Source of the DNA: Paenibacillus arenilitoris
Lineage (GTDB): Bacteria; Bacillota; Bacilli; Paenibacillales; Paenibacillaceae
Direction of reading: 5' to 3'
NCBI RefSeq assembly: GCF_014705655.1
Contig: NZ_JACXIY010000021.1
Location: 1 to 33,501 of the forward strand
Length of the DNA: 33,501 nucleotides
Part shown: piece after piece, positions 1-8,174 of the stretch
Numbering within the stretch: position 1 is the first letter of the stretch
How the letters are laid out: each line of letters starts with the position of its first letter
Made by a program: the position numbers and the translations under genes
The notes under the pieces: generated by a model
Told to the model about the DNA's origin: nothing
Databases searched by the model: none
Seen by the model: the letters and a program-made list of their open reading frames with translations, nothing else

Positions 1-16
1 CATTATAACGCCTCCT
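1..16 (-). other. Start codon and ribosome site of a divergent gene cut off by the window edge
   Basis: Read on the minus strand, positions 16-11 are AGGAGG, followed by a 7-base spacer and ATG at positions 3-1. This is an ideal Shine-Dalgarno/start pair, so a leftward gene very probably begins here and lies outside the window. Nothing of its protein beyond the first Met is visible. Genes for SWIM zinc-finger proteins often lie next to SNF2-type helicase genes, but that identity is only a guess. Confidence 0.55.
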
Positions 17-103
17 ACAGGCAACAATTAGTTACCTCTAAGAGTTAGACAAATGTTTCCAAAATCCTTTAGTGCCGTCTATATAGCAATGTGTATTTTT
101 CAA

Positions 104-133
104 TATATAATGAGTATTAAACCGGCAGGGAGG
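104..133 (+). promoter_or_regulatory. Probable -10 box and ribosome site of the SWIM gene
   Basis: TATAAT lies at 106-111, and AGGGAGG at 127-133 sits 7 bases before the ATG at 141. No convincing -35 hexamer is found 16-18 bases upstream. The AT-rich stretch 17-105 would be shared with the divergent gene starting at position 3. Confidence 0.4.
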
Positions 134-140
134 ATAACCG

Positions 141-1807
141 ATGAACATCTATCATTTCAAAGATCAGATTGATCGAACGATATTGGCCAGAGGATACGAG
201 TACTATACGGATGGCTATGTAATAGAGGTCTCGGCTCATGGAGACAACTGCTATACGATTCTGGTTGAAGGCAGCGAGCTATACGAGGTTGAGGTAAGGC
301 TGGACGGGAGCGGGCGGATTGTGCATTCCGAATGCGACTGCCCCTACGACTACGGCCCGGTGTGCAAGCATGAGGCCGCGGCTTATTACGAGCTGCTCGA
401 CATACTCGATAGTGACAGCGAGCTCGTACAAGGTAAAGCAGTCAAGCAACCGGATCTGAAAGAAGTATTGACCGCGCTGCCCAAAGAGCGGCTCATCGAA
501 ATTATCGCGGAGATCGCGCGGCAAAATACGGTTTTGCGGAATCAACTTCTTTTAACCTATTCCCAAGACGGCGATGACAGGGAGCTTGATAAATGCAAAA
601 GACTGATCGCCTCCATCGTTAATAAATATACGGGCAGAGAAGGCTTATCGGCTACAGGGAAACGGGACGTTTTGCAAACGAGATGATGACTGTTCTGGAG
701 CGGGCCGGGGAGAGGGAAAATAAGGTTTTGACGGTGGACATGGCGTGTCTTGTGCTGGAGGAGGCCGTTCAGGCCTTCCAATATGCGGATGACTCCGACG
801 GCGACATCGGCATGCTGGCGGAAGAATCGGTTGAAGCGATTAGAGAGGCGATAGCGGAAGGGGCCGAACCGGGAGAAGAAATAAGAGAGACGCTCTTTCA
901 TCAACTGTTGAAGCTTAGCGGGAGCTCTATTTTTGAAGATTGGAACGATTACAGGATCGAGCTGCTCGAAATTTGCGCCGGTTTAGCGGATGTTGAACCG
1001 TTAAGAAATGCGTTGCGAGCGAAAATCGAAAGCATGATCCGCACAAACGTCGATATGAGCTATCAGCAGTATGCGAACGAAGCTTTGCTTCGGGTATTGT
1101 TCGATCTGATTCGGAAATCCGGCACTGAGGAAGAGACGGAACAATTTATCGTGGACAATCTGCGATACAGCTACTTTAGAGAAGCGTTAATTAACCGATA
1201 CAGGCAAGAGAAGGATTATGATCAAGCCGTGAAGCTGGCTCTGGAAGGCGAAGAGCAGGACAAGGACTATGCGGGCCTGGCGCTTCGTTGGAAAGCAATG
1301 AGGCATGACGTTTACCGCGAGTCCGGGCGCAAGGAAGAACAGGCGAGCTTGGCCGAGGAGCTGCTGGTCACCGGCAACTTTGAATACTATAACGAGCTTA
1401 GGCAGCTGGCCGGGAAAAACCAGGAGGCTTTGTACGAGCGTTTGAAGACAAGGCTGAAGATGGAGGAAGGCTGGTCGGCGTCGAACGTCTATCTCCGTCT
1501 TATTACGGAGGCGAACGACCTGGATGAGATGATGGCGTACGTGCGGGAGAATCCGGGCGATATCGAACAATATGCCGGTAAATTGGCGAAGAAATTCGGA
1601 GAAGAGGTCCTCGCGATTTACAGCGAGCATATAAGGAATGCGGCTGGTTTTGCGGCGAATAGAAAAAAATATCAAGACGTGTGCGGCAAGCTGAAAAGCT
1701 ACCGGAAGATAGCGGGAAGCGCGAATCTGAACAGCCTGATCAACGAGCTGCGGCATTCATATAGCCATAAACCGGCTTTCATAGACGAGCTCGATAAAGT
1801 CAATTGA
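141..1807 (+). pseudogene. SWIM zinc-finger family protein, split by a one-base frameshift
   Basis: The first reading frame (141-686) carries a SWIM zinc-binding motif, C65-x-C67-x7-C75-x-H77, used for DNA or protein contacts. The second frame (683-1807) is an alpha-helical, acidic C-terminal region. The frames join naturally: translating 644 onward in the second frame gives LIGYRETGRFANEMMTVLE, which continues smoothly from GRE at 633-641 if one base is restored after GG at 642-643. The first frame's own tail, from 642 to its stop at 686, looks like out-of-frame sequence. Restored, the product is about 555 residues, as expected for SWIM proteins of this type in Paenibacillaceae. The second frame has no good ribosome site at its ATG pair (683/686). 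It could be a true mutation, a sequencing error, or (less likely) two coupled proteins. Exact cellular role is unknown. Confidence 0.75.
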
Positions 1808-1863
1808 GCCGTTGCTGCTTACACCAATTAGCGAAGCGAAAGCGGCAAACGAATCTTCCTTGA

Positions 1864-1891
1864 TTTGCAAGAATGGTTTTAATGTTATAAT
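1864..1891 (+). promoter_or_regulatory. Extended -10 promoter for the toxin-antitoxin-like locus
   Basis: TGTTATAAT at 1883-1891 is a full extended -10 element, preceded at 16 bases by TTTGCA (1864-1869), which matches the -35 consensus at four positions. It lies about 65 bases upstream of the ATG at 1955. This suggests that the small locus has its own transcription start separate from the SWIM gene. Confidence 0.5.
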
Positions 1892-1954
1892 AAAGCAAGT
1901 AAATGCAATCGGAAAAGAAAGTTGAATGAACGATGAAGGGCGGGAAATTAAGCA

Positions 1955-2185
1955 ATGGCAAAAAAAATCGACAAGAGCACCACGGATGCGATTAGAAAGT
2001 TGCTTAGGCAATATGATGTTAAAGAAGAAGATCGTATCGTTATCGACTTGAAAAACAGTATAATTACTGAATACGATGGTGTAGCGGATAATATCTCTGA
2101 TTTAATGGGAATTAGAGGTACGATATCAAATGAACGGGCACAAGAATGGCTTAAGGAAAATGAGGAAATGAGGAAAGAATGGTGA
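1955..2185 (+). CDS. Small antitoxin-like protein paired with a decayed PIN toxin
   Basis: A 76-residue, charged protein. The N-terminal half contains a helix-like segment (DAIRKLLRQYDV) and a short strand-rich stretch (RIVIDLKNSII). The C-terminal 25 residues are strongly charged, as in the toxin-binding tails of VapB-type antitoxins. I do not recognise the DNA-binding family with confidence. The stop codon overlaps the start of a PIN-domain (VapC-like) reading frame at 2179, the usual VapBC arrangement, and that context is the main argument for the antitoxin role. The reading frame is intact while the toxin is not, so the protein may persist as an orphan. Confidence 0.55.
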   Translation: MAKKIDKSTTDAIRKLLRQYDVKEEDRIVIDLKNSIITEYDGVADNISDLMGIRGTISNERAQEWLKENEEMRKEW

Positions 2186-2452
2186 AGAAGGGAGTAATCC
2201 TGGATACCAACATTGCAATCAGTCTATTAAACGATAATCATTCAATCGTTTTATTGATGTAGACAATGATATTGCGACCATTGCAGGGAAAATCAGATTA
2301 GAGCAGAGAAAGAAGTAAATCGCAATGTGAAAGCACCGGACTCCCTTATCGTTGCTTCTGCCATACATAAAAAGTATGATCTTTTCACGCTTGATAAAGG
2401 GATGGGGTTTGCCGAGCAATATGGTATCAGAATGGCTAAAATGATTGATTAG
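2179..2452 (+). pseudogene. Decayed VapC-like PIN-domain toxin
   Basis: Three fragments in three frames together spell a PIN-domain ribonuclease. (1) 2179-2250 encodes a start MVKKGVILDTNIAIS, with the first catalytic Asp in LDTN; its own frame stops at 2260. (2) 2250-2315, frame-shifted, encodes DNDIATIAGKIRLEQRKK. (3) 2318-2452, shifted again by one lost base near 2316, encodes VKAPDSLIVASA and LFTLDKGMGF, with the later catalytic Asp residues. The region between fragments 1 and 2 is too short for a PIN fold (normal length about 125-135 residues), so an internal deletion removed the segment expected to carry the conserved Glu. A working toxin cannot be made. It overlaps the preceding antitoxin-like gene. 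Confidence 0.75.
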
Positions 2453-2568
2453 CCGCAAATGAGTATTGTAAGATTTCCCTCTTTTACTCCGCACCTTCCC
2501 TAGACGCTAGCACGGACCGACTCTACCAATCTCTCATAGGATAGAAGAGAGAGGGGAGTTGGTCATTC

Positions 2569-3324
2569 ATGAGTTATCAAAGTACTTCGATCGGCAGCAA
2601 GTGGATCAAGACGAAGTGGCTGCTCGGCAAAAAAAATACCCGCGCATACGTGCCGCAAACGATGCCGTTCACCCGCGGCAATCTTGGCGCCATGCTGGCA
2701 CAATACGCAACCGTTTATTTTAAGCCGACCGGCGGCACGGGCGGATCCAATATTAATCGCATCCGGAAGCTGAAGGACGGTTATCAAGTTCAGTTAAATT
2801 CGAACAAGCAGCGGTACGCCACGCAGGATGAGCTCTACGAGGAGTTGAAGAGACGCGCCAAGGGGCGCTCGTACTTGCTGCAGAAGGGCATTCAGCTGGC
2901 CGAAGCAAACGGCCGGCCGTTCGACATCCGCGTCATGGTGCAGAAGTCGAACGAAGGTACCTGGAAGAGCACGGCGATTTTCACGAAAATCGGCAAGGCG
3001 GGCAAAGTGGCCACGAACTACCATCAAGGCGGCGAGCTGGGCTATTTCAAGCCGACGCTGGCGAAGGCCGGGTTCGGCAAGAGCGTCATCGCCCGGAAGG
3101 AAGAAGAGCTGAAGCAGCTCGGGCAGAAGGTCGGGAGGGCATTCGACCGGCATATGAAGGGATTCCGGGAGCTGGGGCTCGACGTCGCCTTGGACGGCGA
3201 AGGCAACGCCTGGATTCTCGAGGTGAATACGAGACCCCAGTTCTACCCGCTGAAGCAAATGGGCGACAAAAGCATGTACCGCAGCATTATGTCTTATGCG
3301 AAGCAATATGGCAGGAAGGGATAG
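2569..3324 (+). CDS. YheC/YheD family ATP-grasp protein (spore coat associated)
   Basis: A 251-residue protein with a single ATP-grasp domain. Visible marks are the glycine-rich nucleotide-binding stretch YFKPTGGTGGSNI (about residues 50-62), FDIRVMVQ (about 118-125) and the Mg/ATP-binding C-terminal signature DGEGNAWILEVNTRPQF (about 205-222). YheC and YheD of Bacillus subtilis are spore-coat-associated; ATP-grasp enzymes join a carboxylate to an amine or thiol, but the substrate of this family is not established. It is shorter than the B. subtilis proteins and typical of single-domain Paenibacillus versions. The start is fixed by GAGGGGAG at 2551-2558. It stands alone, with no partner gene in the same operon. 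Confidence 0.85.
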   Translation: MSYQSTSIGSKWIKTKWLLGKKNTRAYVPQTMPFTRGNLGAMLAQYATVYFKPTGGTGGSNINRIRKLKDGYQVQLNSNKQRYATQDELYEELKRRAKGRSYLLQKGIQLAEANGRPFDIRVMVQKSNEGTWKSTAIFTKIGKAGKVATNYHQGGELGYFKPTLAKAGFGKSVIARKEEELKQLGQKVGRAFDRHMKGFRELGLDVALDGEGNAWILEVNTRPQFYPLKQMGDKSMYRSIMSYAKQYGRKG

Positions 3325-3432
3325 GAGAGGCTGACTGAACCTATCTCTAGTTGCTAACTTAAATAAAGAGGAGTAAGATGGACTCTAGCATAATCCATGT
3401 CTAGCAATCCAGTCAGCAAGGAGTCCTTCCTC

Positions 3433-4335
3433 ATGGTCAAATTATCGAAGTCGCATACGTTTCTGCTTATTTCGTTTCTCGTCATCGTCTGGGGCGTTAA
3501 TTGGCCCTTATCCAAGTTCGCGCTAACCTATATGCCGCCGGTCTTATTCTCGGGGACGAGAACATTGCTGGGCGGCTTTCTTTTGCTGGCGATCGCCATT
3601 CCGAGATACCGGAAGCTTCGGCTCGGCCAAACCTGGCCGATCTACCTGATCTCCGCGCTCGTCAACGTCATCCTCTATTACGGCTTGCAGACGATCGGCC
3701 TGAACTTCCTGCCGTCGGGGCTGTTCTCTGCGATCGTCTTTCTGCAGCCGGTGCTGGTCGGCATCTTCTCATGGCTTTGGCTCGGGGAATCGATGAATGG
3801 ACTCAAAATCGCCGGGCTGCTGCTCGGCTTCGCCGGCGTCGGCGTCATCAGCAGCGGGGCAGGGGGGCTGTCGGGCCATATCTCCGTCGAAGGCGTGCTG
3901 CTCGCGCTCAGCTCCGCGCTCAGCTGGGCGCTCGGCACCGTCTATGTGAAGCGGAAGAGCGCCGTCGTCGATCCGATCTGGCTTGTGACGCTGCAGCTGA
4001 TCGCCGGCGGACTGCTGATGACGATCGCGGGCAGCGGCGTGGAGAGCTGGGCCGACGTCGAGTGGAACGCCGCGTTTGTCGCGAGCCTGCTGTTCATTTC
4101 GGTGTTCGTCATCGCGATCGGCTGGCTTGTGTTCTACAAGCTGATGGATTCCGGCGAAGCGGGCCGGATGGCCTCCTACACGTTCCTTATCCCGCTCGTC
4201 GCCATACTGACGGGCACCGTGTTTCTGCACGAGCCGTTTACGGCGACGCTGTTCATCGGCCTGGCGTGCATCGTGGTCAGTATTTATTTTGTGAACCGCA
4301 GGGGCAAGGAGAAGCCCGCATCGCTAGCTGGTTAA
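3433..4335 (+). CDS. DMT-superfamily transporter (EamA family)
   Basis: A highly hydrophobic protein of about 300 residues with ten predicted membrane segments in two EamA repeats. It begins with the typical LLISFLVIVWGVNWPLSKFA and carries SALSWALGTVYVKR at the start of the second repeat. Members export metabolites or amino acids; the substrate cannot be told. The ATG at 3433 has AAGGAG at 3418-3423 with a 9-base spacer, whereas the in-frame ATG at 3397 has no ribosome site, so I prefer 3433. A tiny frame (3378-3404, eight codons, preceded by AAGAGGAG) overlaps the upstream ATG and could be a leader peptide or chance. Confidence 0.85.
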   Translation: MVKLSKSHTFLLISFLVIVWGVNWPLSKFALTYMPPVLFSGTRTLLGGFLLLAIAIPRYRKLRLGQTWPIYLISALVNVILYYGLQTIGLNFLPSGLFSAIVFLQPVLVGIFSWLWLGESMNGLKIAGLLLGFAGVGVISSGAGGLSGHISVEGVLLALSSALSWALGTVYVKRKSAVVDPIWLVTLQLIAGGLLMTIAGSGVESWADVEWNAAFVASLLFISVFVIAIGWLVFYKLMDSGEAGRMASYTFLIPLVAILTGTVFLHEPFTATLFIGLACIVVSIYFVNRRGKEKPASLAG

Positions 4336-4356
4336 CGAACCGTACGGCGGCGCATG

Positions 4357-4390
4357 CAAAAAAACAGCCGCGGCTCACGGCCGCGGCTGT
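4357..4390 (-). terminator. Rho-independent terminator of the SDR gene
   Basis: ACAGCCGCGG (4364-4373) and CCGCGGCTGT (4381-4390) form a perfect 10-bp stem with a 7-base loop. The run of A at 4357-4364 becomes a U-tract for leftward transcripts, so it serves the minus-strand SDR gene and may also act on the converging DMT transcript. Confidence 0.8.
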
Positions 4391-4395
4391 TCGTC

Positions 4396-5133
4396 TTACC
4401 TTGATGCGTTCAACTGCTTGAAGAGCTCGTCGCGCTCCGCTCTCGAAGCTTGCGAGGTAAGTCGGGACCAGCCGTAGCTGACTTCCCGTTCCCCTTGCGT
4501 CAAGCTCCTCATCGCCTCGTCGGCGAATTCGTCAAGCGGCACGCCATCCGTATTGCCGCCCGGAATGCCGAGATCGGTATTCGTATGCGGCGGGCAGATT
4601 TCGAGCACTTCGATTTTATGCTCTTCAAGCTGCTTGCGCAGCGATAGCGTGAAGGCATGAAGAGCCGCTTTCGTGGCACTATATACAGGAGCCGCAGACA
4701 AGGGCACATGGGCAAGACCCGATGTTACGTTCAGGATCGCGGCATGCTCCTTGCCCTTGAAATGCTGCGTGAACAGCATCGCCAAATGGATCGGCGCATC
4801 CAGATTCGTGGCGATTTCGGACTCTGTCTCCTTCCAAGGGTTCTCCGCGTCCAGCTGCACGAAACGCATCACGCCCGCATTATTAAGCAGCACGTTTACG
4901 TCAGGATGCTCCCGCGTTACCCGCTCGTACAGCGCGATGCGCTCTTCTTCCTTGGATACGTCGAACCGGTACGTATGCAGCGACGGATAAGCCGCTTGGG
5001 CTTCCGCCAGCTTGTCCTCTCTTCTTCCGCAAATCAACACTTTATTGCCCGCTTTTATAAAACGTTCGGCCAGCGCCAGGCCAATGCCCGTAGCGCCTCC
5101 CGTAATCAGAATCGTACCCGCTTCCATCTTCAT
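4396..5133 (-). CDS. Short-chain dehydrogenase/reductase (DltE-like SDR)
   Basis: A classical SDR of about 245 residues. The N-terminal Rossmann fold has the dinucleotide motif TGGATGIG (residues about 11-18), a GRRED stretch after beta-2, NNAG (about 85), a catalytic Ser in NVTSG and the catalytic pair YSATK. It is a cytosolic NAD(P)-dependent oxidoreductase of unknown substrate, closest in look to the DltE-like group. Of the possible starts I chose the ATG at 5133: GAAGGGG lies 11 bases upstream and the Rossmann fold follows directly, while 27 additional upstream residues look non-coding. It is divergent from an XRE regulator that starts about 150 bases away, an arrangement that suggests control by that regulator. 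Confidence 0.85.
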   Translation of the reverse strand: MKMEAGTILITGGATGIGLALAERFIKAGNKVLICGRREDKLAEAQAAYPSLHTYRFDVSKEEERIALYERVTREHPDVNVLLNNAGVMRFVQLDAENPWKETESEIATNLDAPIHLAMLFTQHFKGKEHAAILNVTSGLAHVPLSAAPVYSATKAALHAFTLSLRKQLEEHKIEVLEICPPHTNTDLGIPGGNTDGVPLDEFADEAMRSLTQGEREVSYGWSRLTSQASRAERDELFKQLNASR

Positions 5134-5284
5134 CGTTAACCATGCCCCTTCTCGTAAAATTGATTTGTGCCCGGCCTTCACATAAGCTATTGTATAGCGG
5201 TACGAATGCGGCAAGAAGGTGTCTGGTTATCCTGGTATTGCGGGTCCCACCTTGCTTGCGCGCGAGAAGAGGAGGACGGTGCGA

Positions 5285-6133
5285 TTGGCCAAAACCGAAC
5301 GGGAGCGTAATCGCGAATTAGCCCATTTCCTTCGCAATCGGCGGGAGCGCATGACGCCTTCGCAGGTTGGGCTCCCGGAAGCCGGGCGAAGAAGAACGCC
5401 GGGGCTGCGGCGCGGAGAGGTCGCGATGCTTGCCGGCGTAAGCCTGGAGTGGTACACCTATTTGGAGCAGGGACGGCCGATTCACGCGTCGGCCGAAGTG
5501 CTCGAAAGCTTGGCGGCCGCGCTGCGGATGGATGCGGCGGAGCGGAGGCATATGTTCCTGCTCGCCCATCGGCAGCCGCCTCCGGAGAAGCCGGCTCCGC
5601 AAAGCGAAGTGAGCCCGGCGCTGCAGCGGCTGCTGGACGAGCTGGGGACGAGCCCGGCCTGCGTCATGGACGCGCGGATGAATATCGTTGCGTGGAACGC
5701 GGCCATGTACGTGCTGCAGGGCGATTTGAAGGGCATGCAAGAGCGCGACCGCAATTTATTGTGGGGGACGTTCATGTCCGCGGATTTCCGCAAGAGAAAA
5801 GGCGACGAATGGGAGGAGCACGCGCGGCGGACGGTCGCGCAGTTCCGAGCCGAATACGCCCGCCATGTCGACGACCCGTGGTGGAGCGATCATGTGCAAG
5901 CTTTATCCGAAGCAAGCGGGGAATTCCGGTCCTATTGGGAGCGTCACGACGTGCTGGAATACTCGAACGCCCGCAAAATCTTCCGTCATCCGCTCGTCGG
6001 CGACCTGACGTTCGAATACCTTTCTTTCCGGCCGCTTGATCGGACCGACCTGCGGCTATCCGTTCACGTTCCGCTGGATGACGAGACGAAGGCGAAGATT
6101 TTGAAGGTGCTGGACGGGTTGAACGAAAGCTGA
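5285..6133 (+). CDS. XRE-family regulator with MmyB-like ligand-binding domain
   Basis: About 282 residues. The N-terminal helix-turn-helix (roughly residues 8-75) contains RTPGLRRGEVAMLAGVS and WYTYLEQGR, the hallmark of the MmyB/XRE group. The C-terminal half begins CVMDARMNIVAWNAA and ends in a PAS-like MmyB ligand-binding domain. Members commonly repress a neighbouring oxidoreductase gene and bind a small hydrophobic ligand. Here the divergent SDR is the obvious target. Start choice: AGAGGAGG at 5268-5275 has a 9-base spacer to a TTG at 5285; the GTG at 5279 is too close, and a GTG at 5219 would add an unconserved-looking extension. The exact start is therefore uncertain by up to 22 codons. 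Confidence 0.82.
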   Translation: MAKTERERNRELAHFLRNRRERMTPSQVGLPEAGRRRTPGLRRGEVAMLAGVSLEWYTYLEQGRPIHASAEVLESLAAALRMDAAERRHMFLLAHRQPPPEKPAPQSEVSPALQRLLDELGTSPACVMDARMNIVAWNAAMYVLQGDLKGMQERDRNLLWGTFMSADFRKRKGDEWEEHARRTVAQFRAEYARHVDDPWWSDHVQALSEASGEFRSYWERHDVLEYSNARKIFRHPLVGDLTFEYLSFRPLDRTDLRLSVHVPLDDETKAKILKVLDGLNES

Positions 6134-6150
6134 TTTTGGAAGAGTCTCCG

Positions 6151-7356
6151 TCAGCTTAGCGTGAGGCGCTCTTGCCGCGACGCGGCGCGCGCTCTTTCGA
6201 CGACGCGAATTCGGATTAAGCAGGCTAAGAGCAGCAGCGCGCTGCCTGCGAGGATCCAAAGGGTGCCGGTCCCTTGGCGCTGCTCCAAGCTCCACCCGAT
6301 CAGCAAGGGGAGCAAGGCTCCGCCAATCCCGCCGGATGCGATAAGCAGACTTGTCGTTTGTTTCGCGTAGCCCGGGAATACGCGGTTCGCATACACGAGG
6401 ATCATCGCGAAGATGCCCGATAAGAACAGGCCGATCAGGAAGACGAGCGCATAAGCGGCAATTGCGTCTTTGGTTACCGCAACCCACGCGAGGGAGAGAG
6501 CCGCGCCAGCCGCGCTGCAGAACAGAAAGCTGAAGTAGTTGATCCTTTCGGCCATATAGCCCGAGAATAATCGGCCAATGACCATGGCGACCCAGAACAG
6601 CGTTACCGAAAGCGTCGCCCTTGACGAGCTTAATTGGAATCGCTCCGCAAAAATCGACGGCAGGAAGTTCGCAAAGCTGATTTCAAGCCCTACATAGAGA
6701 AATACGAACGCGATAAAGAAGGCGAGCTTGGAGAAACGAGGCCGACGATTTTCGGATATGGCGGAGCTTTCCTCTTGCATAACCGTATCGTTAAGCGATG
6801 CCTCTGCCGCCTGGCGGCGAGGGGCGACGAAAGGGCTGCTCCATAGCAGCAGGTTAATGACCGCGAAGAGAGCAACGACGGCAAAAGCCGAGGCAAAGGG
6901 GTACCTTGCGATCAAGTAGCCGGAAGCAAGCGGCATGAACAACGCGCCGAGTCCGAAGGCAACCTCCAGCCGGCTCATCGTTACGGCGGGGCGTTCGGTC
7001 GATTCCAGCAACAAGGTTCCGATCGCGGTTTGCGTCATGCCGAAGCCGAGCCCGTTCACGGCGGCGAGCCCCAAGACGAAGAACCAGTGCTGCTGAAGGG
7101 GCAGAACGCCATGAACGAGGACCAAGGCAAGCATCCCCAGCCATATCGTCCTCCGGTACCCGAGCCGGACGGACCACCCCGGCGCCAGAAGAACTCCGCA
7201 TAAAAACCCGGCAAATTGCGCGAAAACGAGCCGTCCGCCGTCGGCGTAATTTTTGCCGTAGCTATGCAATAGCTCCGGCAACAACGCGCCGAACGCGACC
7301 GTCGCCAGACCGACCATGAAGTACGCCAAACAACCTAACCCGATCATCCGTTTCAT
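6151..7356 (-). CDS. Major facilitator superfamily transporter
   Basis: A 401-residue hydrophobic protein with about twelve membrane segments and a cytoplasmic loop near the middle (QAAEASLNDTVMQEESSAISENRR). The first segment reads LGCLAYFMVGLATVAFGALLPELL. It resembles sugar/YfkF-type MFS permeases. The substrate is unknown. The gene follows the HAD gene by 14 bases in the same direction and has its own GAGGGGG ribosome site, making it the third gene of the DeoR-HAD-MFS operon. Its 3' end faces the XRE regulator across only 17 bases, with no terminator visible between them. Confidence 0.85.
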   Translation of the reverse strand: MKRMIGLGCLAYFMVGLATVAFGALLPELLHSYGKNYADGGRLVFAQFAGFLCGVLLAPGWSVRLGYRRTIWLGMLALVLVHGVLPLQQHWFFVLGLAAVNGLGFGMTQTAIGTLLLESTERPAVTMSRLEVAFGLGALFMPLASGYLIARYPFASAFAVVALFAVINLLLWSSPFVAPRRQAAEASLNDTVMQEESSAISENRRPRFSKLAFFIAFVFLYVGLEISFANFLPSIFAERFQLSSSRATLSVTLFWVAMVIGRLFSGYMAERINYFSFLFCSAAGAALSLAWVAVTKDAIAAYALVFLIGLFLSGIFAMILVYANRVFPGYAKQTTSLLIASGGIGGALLPLLIGWSLEQRQGTGTLWILAGSALLLLACLIRIRVVERARAASRQERLTLS

Positions 7357-7370
7357 TCGTCCGTCCCCCT

Positions 7371-8174
7371 CTAACTCGCCTTAAACGCGCGGTTATGCGC
7401 GATAATCTGTTCGATCGCATCCGCAACGGAAGGGATGATATGATTAGCGCGGCTCCTTATTTCATCGCGGCTATCGCGCATGGCGTAGCTATGCTCCGTT
7501 AAGGCGAACATGGGCAAATCGTTGAACGAATCCCCGATGCACGCCACTTCGTCCCGCCGAAAGCCCAGCTCCCGGATCAAACGGGACAAGCCGGCCCCTT
7601 TCGAGACGCTTCGCGGCATGACATCGAGACAATCCTTGTCGGAAATGAACGTTTCGATTCGTCCTTCGAACCGGCTGTTCAATTCGGCCGCCAGCGCGTT
7701 CAGCCGCGCAAGCTCCCCGAAAAAGGAGATTTTGCAGCATCGCAATTCATCGCCGGCCAAAACCGCTTCCAAATCGCGCCGTTCCGTACATGCCGATAAA
7801 ATCCGCGACTCATACGATAGAGAAGCGCTGCTCCGCTCCGTTACATAGAGGGAGTCGTCCGCGCACTGAATAAAACGGACGATGCCGCGGGTTGCCTGCA
7901 GCAGCCGGGAGGACAACGCGGGTTCGAAGTCGGAGGAGGCCAGCAGCCTTAAATCCTTATGGTAAACCGTCGCGCCGTTCTGGCCTACCGCATGATAGCG
8001 CCCCTTAAACGGCCGCATGAAGGCATTGATTTCGGCATACATCCTGCCGGAAGCGATGCACAGCTCCAAGCCTTCGCCGATTGCCCTTGCGACGGCGGCG
8101 CGGTCTCTATCGTTAATTTGTTTGGAGGCGTCCAGCAAAGTGCCGTCCAAATCGCTTGCGATCAGCTTAATCAT
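7371..8174 (-). CDS. Cof-type HAD-IIB phosphatase
   Basis: About 267 residues. Motif I is SDLDGTLLD at the N-terminus (nucleophile and acid/base Asp); motif II Ser lies in CIASGR; motif III Lys is in SKGAGLSRL; motif IV is GDSFNDLPMF. This is the Cof/YwtE/SupH group of cytosolic phosphatases acting on sugar phosphates, nucleotides or flavin precursors. The ATG at 8174 is preferred because GGAGGAGG lies 6 bases before it; an ATG at 8180 would abut that site. The start overlaps the end of the DeoR gene by 8 bases, indicating translational coupling. The linked DeoR regulator and MFS permease suggest a phosphorylated sugar or polyol as substrate (inference). Confidence 0.85.
   Translation of the reverse strand: MIKLIASDLDGTLLDASKQINDRDRAAVARAIGEGLELCIASGRMYAEINAFMRPFKGRYHAVGQNGATVYHKDLRLLASSDFEPALSSRLLQATRGIVRFIQCADDSLYVTERSSASLSYESRILSACTERRDLEAVLAGDELRCCKISFFGELARLNALAAELNSRFEGRIETFISDKDCLDVMPRSVSKGAGLSRLIRELGFRRDEVACIGDSFNDLPMFALTEHSYAMRDSRDEIRSRANHIIPSVADAIEQIIAHNRAFKAS

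Noticed and set aside
2219..2494. 91-codon minus-strand frame across the toxin relic
   Set aside because: Antisense to a relic whose sense strand clearly spells PIN-domain sequence; no ribosome site.
5165..5193. TTGTGC-17-TATTGT as a promoter for the XRE regulator
   Set aside because: Only three of six matches in the -35 box and a weak -10; too close to chance to list as a feature.
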